From contig CBFCWF010000264.1 in the NCBI GenBank assembly GCA_965601425.1, forward strand, positions 1 through 5,167: a DNA stretch of 5,167 bases, given 5' to 3'. Source of the stretch: Thiosocius sp965601425 (GTDB lineage: Bacteria; Pseudomonadota; Gammaproteobacteria; Chromatiales; Chromatiaceae). Below the pieces are notes generated by a model. That model searched no databases. It had not been told where the DNA came from and was given only the letters and a program-made list of their open reading frames with translations. This document shows, in pieces, positions 1 through 5,092 of the stretch. Within the stretch, counting starts at the first letter, position 1. Every line of letters starts with the position of its first letter. The position numbers were made by a program, and so were the translations under genes.

Positions 1-44
1 CACAGTCTCGCTTCTGCGGCAATCTGTTGAGGCGTTACAGACAT
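1..44 (-). CDS. 5' end of an unidentified gene, cut by the left window edge
   Basis: An ATG at 44-42 opens a frame that stays open to the edge and reads MSVTPQQIAAEARL. It is preceded by a strong Shine-Dalgarno sequence, AGGAG, in GAGAGGAG, with 9 nt to the ATG, which is the best ribosome site on this side of the window. Fourteen residues are too few to assign a family. It lies 74 nt downstream of the signal peptidase gene on the same strand. It could be the next gene of that operon or the first gene of a new one; no convincing promoter or terminator was seen in the gap. Confidence 0.55.
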   Translation of the reverse strand, partial: MSVTPQQIAAEARL

Positions 45-53
45 AGGCTGGGC

Positions 54-58
54 TCCTC
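54..58 (-). promoter_or_regulatory. Shine-Dalgarno site for the gene at the left edge
   Basis: The minus strand reads AGGAG here, 9 nt before the ATG at 44. It supports the start of an otherwise very short partial gene. Confidence 0.55.
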
Positions 59-118
59 TCGTTAAGTGTTCTGCCCGTACCTACCAGTCTATGAAGCGTC
101 GCGATTTTGCCCGCCTGG

Positions 119-793
119 CTACAGGATGACGCTGCCGAGAAGGTTGCTCTCCTGCAGGAGACCCCAGTAGCGTGAATCCTCGCTATTGCCCAGGTTGTCG
201 CCGAGGGTGAAGTAGTGGCCCGGGGGGACGATGAGGTCGACGTCCGGGGCGGTGATTGGAAGGCTCGCCTCCAACACCTGATAGTGGACATCGCCAATGA
301 GCGCCTGCCGAATGGGCCCGGCGCCACTGGCGGCGACCAACTCGGAGCCATTCAATCGAATTTGGCCGCCGGCAATCTCGATGTGGTCCCCGGGGACTCC
401 GAGGATGCGTTTGACGTAAGTGGTACGGGGTTCCCGGGGGTACTGAAACACGACCACCTGGCCCCGTTGCGGCGTCTTGGCCGCGATCAAGGCATGGCCG
501 GTGAGCGGGGAGCGCACGCCGAAGGCCAGTCGATTGACCCAGATGCGCGAGCCCTCCTCGAGCAAGGGGCGCATGGAGCCGGACGGCACGTGGTAGACGT
601 CGATCGCGAAGGAACGTAGCAGCAGCACTACCGTGAACACCGGCAGCGCAGCGCGAAGACCGAAGGATAAGGCGCCGGCTTCGTGGTGTTCGTGCCGCAG
701 TGCCGCCTTGCGCTGCCGCCACGGCTGCACGTAAAGGAGATCGATGAAGAACGCCAGCAGGTATACGAGCCAAAGAACCCAGAGGGCTGTCAT
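119..793 (-). CDS. lepB: Signal peptidase I (leader peptidase, S26 family)
   Basis: Membrane-bound serine protease of 224 aa that removes signal peptides from exported proteins on the outer face of the inner membrane. It has two predicted membrane segments (about residues 3-21 and 48-64) joined by a basic cytoplasmic loop, as in E. coli LepB. The catalytic serine is Ser73 in VPSGSMRP. The general base is Lys128 in TYVKRILGVPGD. The C-terminal box is GDN (198-200) followed by NSEDSRYWG (203-211). The same frame is open further upstream, but the ATG at 793 is chosen because it overlaps the TGA of the preceding gene as ATGA and leaves a normal LepB N-terminus. There is no good Shine-Dalgarno site, so translation is probably coupled. 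It ends soon after NLLGSVIL, about 10 or more residues earlier than many LepB proteins. Whether it is the housekeeping enzyme or a dedicated paralogue cannot be told from this window. Confidence 0.93.
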   Translation of the reverse strand: MTALWVLWLVYLLAFFIDLLYVQPWRQRKAALRHEHHEAGALSFGLRAALPVFTVVLLLRSFAIDVYHVPSGSMRPLLEEGSRIWVNRLAFGVRSPLTGHALIAAKTPQRGQVVVFQYPREPRTTYVKRILGVPGDHIEIAGGQIRLNGSELVAASGAGPIRQALIGDVHYQVLEASLPITAPDVDLIVPPGHYFTLGDNLGNSEDSRYWGLLQESNLLGSVIL

Positions 794-1356
794 TGGCCGA
801 TGGCCCAGTCGATGTCGCCGTAACGGTTTGGCACATCGGCTTGGGTGACCCGCCAGCCGCCTTCCTCGAGGGTGGTGATCAGCCAGTCGCGGGCCCAGGC
901 AAAGCTTGGACGGCAACGGCGCGGCGGGCGTGGTGGAGAGCCGATGTCCGGCGAGGAAAAAACTCGAGCAGCCTTTTGCGCGGGCTTCAGCTGAAAGGCA
1001 TACAGCACCGGATCGCCCATGCGCACGGTGGTGAAATCGGCAGTGGTCTCGGGCTGAGACAGCAAGGGCCACAAGGCAGACGTCACCGACACCAGGCGCT
1101 GGCGCTCGGCCGCATCGCCAATCATCGACAGGCGCCCCAGCGGCCACACGCCGGTTACATCGGTGGCGCGCGCTGATCGGGGCAGGGAAACCATATACAG
1201 GACGGACGGCCCGCAGACCTTGAGCGGCTGCAGCTGCACCTGGAAGGGTGAACACTCGGCATCGATCGCGAGGGCGCGGCGCAGGGCAGAGGCGGATACC
1301 GCCTGGTCACACGACAGCCGGCCCATGAGGTATTCGTCGCGGGGTGGCATCATCAT
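790..1356 (-). CDS. Unrecognised 188-aa soluble protein between membrane protein and signal peptidase
   Basis: I do not recognise this family. The start is placed at the first of three consecutive ATG codons (1356, 1353, 1350), because this ATG overlaps the TGA of the membrane-protein gene as ATGA. The longer frame, up to 1449, would run deep into that gene. The stop in turn overlaps the lepB start as ATGA, so the protein is coupled on both sides. No membrane segment or signal peptide is visible. A proline/arginine-rich stretch at about residues 138-150 (SPPRPPRRCRP) separates an N-terminal part of about 135 residues from a tryptophan-containing C-terminal segment (FAWARDWL, GGWRV, DIDWAIGQ). 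Three cysteines (16, 35, 48) lie in the N-terminal part. The position suggests a partner or target of the adjacent membrane proteins, but that is inference only. Confidence 0.75.
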   Translation of the reverse strand: MMMPPRDEYLMGRLSCDQAVSASALRRALAIDAECSPFQVQLQPLKVCGPSVLYMVSLPRSARATDVTGVWPLGRLSMIGDAAERQRLVSVTSALWPLLSQPETTADFTTVRMGDPVLYAFQLKPAQKAARVFSSPDIGSPPRPPRRCRPSFAWARDWLITTLEEGGWRVTQADVPNRYGDIDWAIGQ

Positions 1357-1751
1357 CGTGCGGACTGCCCGCGAAGTTGGCGCGCAATCGCCACGCCCAG
1401 GGTGCCACACAGGAATAGGCCTACAACGGTCATCAGCTCCTTGAACCAAACAGCCCCACCGCCCACGTTACCGCCCTGGAGGCGCAATGCCGTGCTGATC
1501 GCGAACATGTAGAAGCAGGCGAAGCCGGGCACCAGTAACAGATGGCGCAACTCAGCCGGCTGCCGAGAGAGCAAGGCGAAAGTTACCGCGGCGGCCGCCG
1601 CGCACCACGTGAACAGAGAAAGAAACAGGCTGTGTTGGTAGCCGAGCGTCGCCAATACCGTCGCGGTGACGATTTGCAGCAGGGCGAACAGGGAGAACAT
1701 CCCGAAGCTCCAGCCGAACACATTGAAAGGCGCATCCCACTTGGTCTGCAT
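1353..1751 (-). CDS. Small integral membrane protein with four predicted helices
   Basis: 132 aa and strongly hydrophobic. Four predicted membrane segments lie at about residues 14-36, 41-61, 70-89 and 101-123, with a glycine-rich link (LQGGNVGGG) before the last. The C-terminus is short and basic (RQLRGQSAR), so it is probably cytoplasmic. A TTG at 1757 could extend the protein by two residues. The ATG at 1751 is preferred because AGGAG ends exactly 6 nt before it, whereas the TTG would abut that site. The gene starts 27 nt after the sigma-factor stop and overlaps the next gene by ATGA. I do not recognise the family. Its place next to a sigma factor makes a membrane sensor or anti-sigma-like partner conceivable, but no cytoplasmic domain large enough for a typical anti-sigma factor is present. 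Confidence 0.82.
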   Translation of the reverse strand: MQTKWDAPFNVFGWSFGMFSLFALLQIVTATVLATLGYQHSLFLSLFTWCAAAAAVTFALLSRQPAELRHLLLVPGFACFYMFAISTALRLQGGNVGGGAVWFKELMTVVGLFLCGTLGVAIARQLRGQSAR

Positions 1752-1757
1752 GATCAA

Positions 1758-1762
1758 CTCCT
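1758..1762 (-). promoter_or_regulatory. Shine-Dalgarno site that fixes the membrane-protein start
   Basis: The minus strand reads TAGGAG, then TTGATC, then ATG. The 6-nt spacing to the ATG at 1751 is ideal, so this start is preferred over the TTG at 1757. It is the only clear ribosome site within the four-gene cluster. Confidence 0.7.
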
Positions 1763-1778
1763 AAAAAGGCTCTTACCT

Positions 1779-2399
1779 TCAGTCTATTGAGTTCAAGAAT
1801 GCGCCCGCGTCGGAAGAGGCCAGGGCACGTGCGAACTGCTCTCGAGCCCGCTTTTCGGCGTACTCGATGACGTGTTCGGGGCAGTTGTAACGCTGGGCCA
1901 TCGCCGCGCGGGTGGTGCGCGTGTCCTTGCCGTGGCGGCTGATGAGGATGTCCTGATCCCGAATCGACAGGGTGGCAAGAATCGCCCGCACAATGCGTCG
2001 AACCTGCTGGCGGCAGACATTCGTCTCGAGGACGTCGTCGTCCACGGCATCGGGCACCTCGTCCCGGTAACGCAGCAACACGCGGTGCTTCAGGGTGGAG
2101 GCGGCGGCCTTCTCGAGGTAGCGCGCGGCAAACACGTACAGCCGGGCGCGGGCCGGGTGCGACAGGTCATAGCGCTCGACGCAGTCATACAGGACCGGAA
2201 TGGCTTCCTGCATCAGGTCTTCCGCATCGTCTTCGTCGAGGTCGCGACAAAAACGCGCGAGGTTCTTGCGGGCAAAAGGCAGCGCGGCCAGCATGAGGCG
2301 ATCGCGAGCCTCCTGGTCGCCGGACTGGGCCGCCTCGATCAGTGCTCGCTCTTCCTGCTGAGTGAGATAACGCTCGTTGTTGCAATCCTTGCTCTCCAT
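1779..2399 (-). CDS. Small sigma-70 family RNA polymerase sigma factor
   Basis: 206-aa sigma factor expected to direct RNA polymerase to a subset of promoters. Residues about 17-103 match region 2. They run from YLTQQEERALIEAA through the core-binding motif DLMQEAIPVLYDCVERYD (61-78), the counterpart of DLIQEGNIGLMKAVxRFD in RpoH/RpoD-type factors. Residues about 135-193 match region 4, with a helix-turn-helix at about 162-188 ending in VIEYAEKRAREQF, the counterpart of VRQIEKRALEKL. Only about 30 acidic residues separate the two, so region 3 is missing, as in ECF factors, although the motifs look closer to group 2/3 factors. The usual WWIRQAI of region 2.4 is replaced by FAARYLEKAA, which suggests altered -10 recognition. 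The ATG at 2399 has no evident Shine-Dalgarno site, and an in-frame stop 30 nt upstream limits extension. It leads the cluster that ends in lepB. Confidence 0.85.
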   Translation of the reverse strand: MESKDCNNERYLTQQEERALIEAAQSGDQEARDRLMLAALPFARKNLARFCRDLDEDDAEDLMQEAIPVLYDCVERYDLSHPARARLYVFAARYLEKAAASTLKHRVLLRYRDEVPDAVDDDVLETNVCRQQVRRIVRAILATLSIRDQDILISRHGKDTRTTRAAMAQRYNCPEHVIEYAEKRAREQFARALASSDAGAFLNSID

Positions 2400-2402
2400 G
2401 CA

Positions 2403-2499
2403 AGCAGTGCAACACGGCTTCGAAATTCAACAAGCGACAAATCTCCCCCGAACGGAAGTTTGGTGTCTTGTGTCCGTGACGGACGCGGGAGAATAGGCG
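2403..2499. other. Intergenic gap upstream of the sigma-factor gene
   Basis: About 97 nt between the PEP-synthase-like stop and the sigma-factor start. It is richer in A+T near the sigma gene (TTGTTGAATTTCG on the minus strand). I could not find a -35/-10 pair of good quality for a standard sigma-70 promoter, and there is no hairpin followed by a T-run. The gap may hold an unusual or self-recognised promoter, or simply be a loose joint in one operon. Confidence 0.4.
2472..2484. repeat. 13-bp palindrome (GTCCGT-G-ACGGAC)
   Basis: Perfect 6-bp inverted repeat around one central base, lying 16 nt downstream of the PEP-synthase-like stop codon and about 73 nt upstream of the sigma-factor ATG. 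As RNA it would form a 5-bp stem with a 3-nt loop, too weak for a terminator and without a T-run. A transcription-factor operator is possible. Chance occurrence is not excluded. Confidence 0.35.
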
Positions 2500-4218
2500 T
2501 TACGTCGATCTTGGACGGGGGCCGTGATCGCCCTCAGGGCCGGGAGAGGCGAGGGCTACGTTGATACCGAACTCGCGCCGACAGGCGCCGGCGACGGCCG
2601 GTAAGCAATGCAGCCAGGGTGAGGTTGCCGGCAGAGTCAGCGCGATTTCTGCGCGCGGGAAAGCAATCGCCACCAGGCAAGCCATCTCCATCAACTTGGC
2701 GTGCACGAACGTATCGACGGATGGATAACCGGCAATGCGCCGGCGCAAGCGCGGCGGCAGGGATTCGGCTACCGTGCCGGGTGGCGGCAGACGGTACGCG
2801 GTTAAGGTGGCCCCCAATTCAACGCGTACGTGGCGAGGACGACAGGAGCGCGCCAGGGCGAAGGCCTCTGAGAGGTGTCGGATGCAGACGGATTCTGCGC
2901 TGACGGGTGTCGGGGTGGTTTCGACGGCGCCATCAAAGACAGCACCGTGCAGGCCCTCGGCGCAGACGAGCGTGACTTGCTGGCCGTCGCGAAGATCCCG
3001 TATGGCATCACCGCAACCGACCACGGCCAGTACGCCGGACTCGCGCGCGGTTCGGGCGACATGGGAGGTGCGGGCGCCGATGCGGGTCACGATGCCGGCA
3101 GCCCGCCGAATGGCAGGCACCCACTCGGGGTCGGTGTTATCGGTCACCAGAATGGCACCATCGGGCATCGCCTTGGCGTCAATCACGGAGCGGGCATTGA
3201 AGATGGTGGCGACGACTGTGCCGTGACCCACCGGCAAGCCTTGCGCGAGCGGAGGCCGATCGACCTGACGGAAAGACGTCGCTGGCTGTTGCATACCGTG
3301 AGGCGCGGAGCGCGCCTGTAACAGGTGCAGGCGCGCGGAAGGATCCAGCAGCCACTCGACCTCAAGCGGTGATTCAAAGCGCTCCTCGAGATGGAGCAGG
3401 GTCGTCGCCAGTTGTCGTACCTGCGAGTCTTCGAGGGCGAACTGTTGCGCGGTTCGCGTTCCAGCTTGGCGTTGGATGACAACGCTGCGGTCGGTATCGC
3501 TGAGGAAATCACGGTGGATCAGGTAGTCCTCGGGGATGCTGGTACCCGCGGTGACCGCGGCGCTGGTCTCGGCAACGGACAACAGCATCAATGGGTGAGG
3601 ACTGAGATCTGGTGCCTGGGTATGCGCCACCCCGCCGAGCCAGCCCTCGCCGCCCACCATGAGTTGCACGGCGACCGACATGGCCGGGAAGGTATCAAGC
3701 GAAATGCCCTGCAGCTCCGCGAGTGCGCGCTCGGAAAACACCGAGGCGTAGACAACCTGGACCGCCGAACACAGCGAGTCGATGCCCTGCACGGTGTGCA
3801 CGGTTTCGAAGGCGCCGGCGAAGCTTTGTCGATCCTGGTCCTCGAGCTCGAAGCAGGAGCGAACACACAGGGTCGGTTGTTTGCCGTCCCGTTGAAAGGC
3901 GGCGTTGATTGCACGCAGCGCCTGAACGGTTTTGGTCGGCAGCGGTTTGACGAGCAAGGATTGTTGCAGGCGGTGCGCCAGTTCGGCATCGAGGGTTTCG
4001 GGCAGCAGGGACGCCATAGCACCGGGCAACGCCGCCTCGAGGGCGTCGATAAAGTGCTGTCCGGACAGGACATGGGCTTTTGGCACGGCGTAGTCCAGAT
4101 CGTCAGCATAGGAGGCCAGCAGCTGCAGGTTGGACAGTTTGTTGCGCGCAGCGGCCGGCGGCACGCTGGACAGCGTGTAGGTGTCGCGGGGCAGGGCGTT
4201 ATTCAGTATGGCTGCCAT
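2500..4218 (-). CDS. Shortened phosphoenolpyruvate synthase-like protein
   Basis: 572 aa, against about 790 for PEP synthase (PpsA), which makes PEP from pyruvate and ATP through a phosphohistidine. Domain order is that of PpsA. An ATP-binding domain spans about residues 10-305: TLCVRSCFELEDQDRQSFAG at 116-135 matches VRSSATAEDLPDASFAG, AMSVAVQLMV at 179-188 matches the MSVGVQKMV strand, and LEVEWLLD to LLQARS at 285-304 is its C-terminal end. The swivelling phosphohistidine domain at about 330-425 has LVTDNTDPEWVPAIRRAAGIVT and GARTSHVARTARESGVLAVVGCG, with His386 as the expected phosphorylated residue. The last part (about 460-560) keeps only fragments of the PEP/pyruvate barrel (GYPSVDTFVHAKLMEMA, then REFGINVALA). 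It lacks the RLSDFKSNEY-type segment and the catalytic end. The GLGE loop of the ATP domain is also not recognisable. The frame is intact and long, so this is more likely a diverged protein than a pseudogene. Its substrate is unknown. Confidence 0.85.
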   Translation of the reverse strand: MAAILNNALPRDTYTLSSVPPAAARNKLSNLQLLASYADDLDYAVPKAHVLSGQHFIDALEAALPGAMASLLPETLDAELAHRLQQSLLVKPLPTKTVQALRAINAAFQRDGKQPTLCVRSCFELEDQDRQSFAGAFETVHTVQGIDSLCSAVQVVYASVFSERALAELQGISLDTFPAMSVAVQLMVGGEGWLGGVAHTQAPDLSPHPLMLLSVAETSAAVTAGTSIPEDYLIHRDFLSDTDRSVVIQRQAGTRTAQQFALEDSQVRQLATTLLHLEERFESPLEVEWLLDPSARLHLLQARSAPHGMQQPATSFRQVDRPPLAQGLPVGHGTVVATIFNARSVIDAKAMPDGAILVTDNTDPEWVPAIRRAAGIVTRIGARTSHVARTARESGVLAVVGCGDAIRDLRDGQQVTLVCAEGLHGAVFDGAVETTPTPVSAESVCIRHLSEAFALARSCRPRHVRVELGATLTAYRLPPPGTVAESLPPRLRRRIAGYPSVDTFVHAKLMEMACLVAIAFPRAEIALTLPATSPWLHCLPAVAGACRREFGINVALASPGPEGDHGPRPRST

Positions 4219-4226
4219 GTAGACAG

Positions 4227-4257
4227 CTTATGCAGACGGACAGCGCGCCGTTGTCGC
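4227..4257 (-). promoter_or_regulatory. Weak candidate promoter for the PEP-synthase-like gene
   Basis: On the minus strand, GCGACA (4257-4252) and CATAAG (4232-4227) each match four of six consensus bases but are 19 nt apart, longer than ideal. The -10 lies 8 nt before the ATG. It overlaps the candidate promoter of the divergent KTSC gene. Support comes mainly from the position: only 67 nt separate the two divergent genes. Confidence 0.25.
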
Positions 4258-4278
4258 GGGTCCGAGGGCCGGTAGATT
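4251..4278 (+). promoter_or_regulatory. Candidate promoter for the KTSC gene
   Basis: TTGTCG (4251-4256), a 16-nt spacer and TAGATT (4273-4278). Each hexamer matches four of six consensus bases. The -10 ends 7 nt before the ATG at 4286, so transcription would begin at or next to the start codon. This predicts a nearly leaderless mRNA and fits the lack of a Shine-Dalgarno site. Confidence 0.35.
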
Positions 4279-4285
4279 AACGGGT

Positions 4286-4648
4286 ATGGCGGCACTGCAA
4301 CTTCACCAGTTTGATCGGGAGCGCTCGTCGGTCGTTCAGGCCATGGCCTACGATCGAGATGATGCGGCGATGTACGTCCAGTTCTGGCGTCACGGCGCGG
4401 TATGGCGCTACCGGGGCGTGTCGGAGGAAGTGTTCGAGGCGATGCTGCAGTCGGACTCGATGGGTTCGTTTCTGGCGAAGTCGATCAAAAAGGAGTTTGC
4501 CGCCGTCGAGGTCGATGCCGAAGATTGGGCCCGGTTGCTCGCACAGGCGAAGGGAACAACCGCCGAAGAGCGCGCGGCGGCGTACGCAAAGGCCAATGCG
4601 CGCCTATACGATCAGCTTCGCAGGAGTCCGCGCGGCCTGGGGTTTTAG
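4286..4648 (+). CDS. KTSC-domain protein
   Basis: 120-aa soluble protein. Residues about 13-73 form a KTSC domain, a short beta-rich domain named for its occurrence after some lysyl-tRNA synthetases and otherwise found alone, with no firmly established function. The match runs SSVVQAMAYD, then MYVQFWRHGAVWRYRGVSEEVFEAML, then the SMGSFLAKSIKKEF end, which corresponds to the usual S(x)G(x)(y)xxxxIKxxY/F. Residues about 77-112 form a charged, alanine-rich helix (AEDWARLLAQAK, TTAEERAAAYAKANARLYDQL) that is extra to the domain. The ATG at 4286 is the only start that leaves the domain whole with a short leader. There is no Shine-Dalgarno site. It is divergent from the PEP-synthase-like gene and convergent with the gene at 4736-5059. 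Confidence 0.85.
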   Translation: MAALQLHQFDRERSSVVQAMAYDRDDAAMYVQFWRHGAVWRYRGVSEEVFEAMLQSDSMGSFLAKSIKKEFAAVEVDAEDWARLLAQAKGTTAEERAAAYAKANARLYDQLRRSPRGLGF

Positions 4649-4679
4649 GGGTGTGGCGATCGGCGAGCGCCCGGGCACC

Positions 4680-4703
4680 GCGCCTGCACTACCGCTGCGG
4701 CGC
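4680..4703. terminator. Hairpin between convergent genes, possible transcription end
   Basis: GCGCC, a bulged T and GCA pair with TGC and GGCGC around a 7-nt loop (CTACCGC), giving an 8-bp GC-rich stem. It lies midway in the 87-nt gap between two genes that end facing each other, where a shared terminator is expected. Neither strand has a T-run after the stem, so it is not a standard intrinsic terminator. In DNA this rich in G+C such a stem can arise by chance. Confidence 0.25.
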
Positions 4704-4735
4704 GATATCCGGGATGCGCACATAGAGACACGGGG

Positions 4736-5059
4736 CTAGTTGACGGTAGCGGTCGGCTTACCGGTCCGAAGGTCTATCGATACATCCTCGAAGATCTTTA
4801 CCGTGGGATCAACCATGTTCTGGTCCACGGCGCGGCAGTAATGATCGCGCTTACCGGCCGCGACAGGCCAGTCGACGGGCCGCGGGTTTAGGGATGGGGC
4901 AAACTTCGTCCAACACGGCCCATCGGCGCCCAGGACGAGCGATGTTGGCCCATCCACCCACAGCAGATCTCCCGGCTGCGTTCGCTCACCTCTTGCAAGA
5001 AGACGAAAGCCCTGCGGTGGAGCTGGGGAGACGGTGTTAGTTGCAGACTCGTTTGCCAT
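4736..5059 (-). CDS. Small hypothetical protein of 107 aa
   Basis: I cannot name a family with confidence. The N-terminal 16 residues look disordered (ANESATNTVSPAPPQ). A compact region follows, starting GFRLLARGERTQPGDLLWVDG (17-37) and continuing through a tryptophan-containing part (CWTKFAPSLNPRPVDWPVA) to DHYCRAVD at about 72-79. From memory, the pattern YRLLxxGExxxxGD near the N-terminus followed by a short Trp-containing body recalls small proteins common in phages and other mobile DNA, but this is a resemblance and not an assignment. No signal peptide or membrane segment is seen. The start is supported by AAGG 7 nt before the ATG. A truncated minus-strand gene ends 33 nt upstream, so the two may form an operon. 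Confidence 0.7.
   Translation of the reverse strand: MANESATNTVSPAPPQGFRLLARGERTQPGDLLWVDGPTSLVLGADGPCWTKFAPSLNPRPVDWPVAAGKRDHYCRAVDQNMVDPTVKIFEDVSIDLRTGKPTATVN
4740..4750. repeat. Copy 1 of an 11-bp direct repeat (TTGACGGTAGC)
   Basis: This 11-mer occurs again at 5099-5109. Each copy sits at the 3' end of one of the two minus-strand genes on the right, with GCTAG on its left that includes the TAG stop. The reading frame differs between copies, so the match is not a shared protein tail. A repeat of this length can occur by chance in 5 kb. Confidence 0.3.
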
Positions 5060-5066
5060 TGTTAGA

Positions 5067-5070
5067 CCTT
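5067..5070 (-). promoter_or_regulatory. Shine-Dalgarno site of the 107-aa gene
   Basis: The minus strand reads AAGG followed by 7 nt and ATG at 5059. It is short but well spaced, and it supports that start. Confidence 0.4.
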
Positions 5071-5092
5071 GTTTCTCTCTACATGAGGCGCG

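Noticed and set aside
794..1255. N-terminal extension of the signal peptidase frame up to 1255
   Set aside because: The added 154 residues are arginine/proline-rich with no LepB similarity and lie opposite the reading of the 188-aa gene in another frame. The ATG at 793 gives a normal LepB with an ATGA overlap.
1357..1449. Longer start for the 188-aa protein at 1449
   Set aside because: It would overlap the membrane-protein gene by almost 100 nt, and the extra residues look like out-of-frame translation. The ATGA overlap at 1356-1353 is a better start.
2403..2499. Standard sigma-70 promoter ahead of the sigma-factor gene
   Set aside because: TTGTCG and TTGTTG could serve as -35 elements, but no acceptable -10 lies 16-18 nt downstream of either.
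1872..2564. Plus-strand open frame of 230 codons opposite the sigma-factor gene
   Set aside because: Antisense shadow of a frame with recognisable sigma regions 2 and 4, and it has no ribosome site.
840..4040. Many CTCGAG/CCTCGAGG sites scattered through the window
   Set aside because: They are irregularly spaced inside coding sequence and are explained by frequent Leu-Glu/Glu codons in GC-rich genes.
3391..4275. Long plus-strand open frame of 294 codons opposite the PEP-synthase-like gene
   Set aside because: It is antisense to a gene with clear PpsA motifs. Its translation shows no domain, and long antisense frames are common in GC-rich DNA.
4669..4676. GCCCGGGC palindrome as a terminator stem
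   Set aside because: A perfect palindrome with no loop and no T-run cannot form an intrinsic terminator, and short GC palindromes are frequent here.
5061..5067. Possible integron attC core (GTTAGAC; minus strand GTCTAACAAT resembles the start of aadA-type attC sites)
   Set aside because: No partner core of the opposite type lies at the expected 55-140 nt with inner complementary arms on either side. A single 7-mer is not evidence of a cassette.
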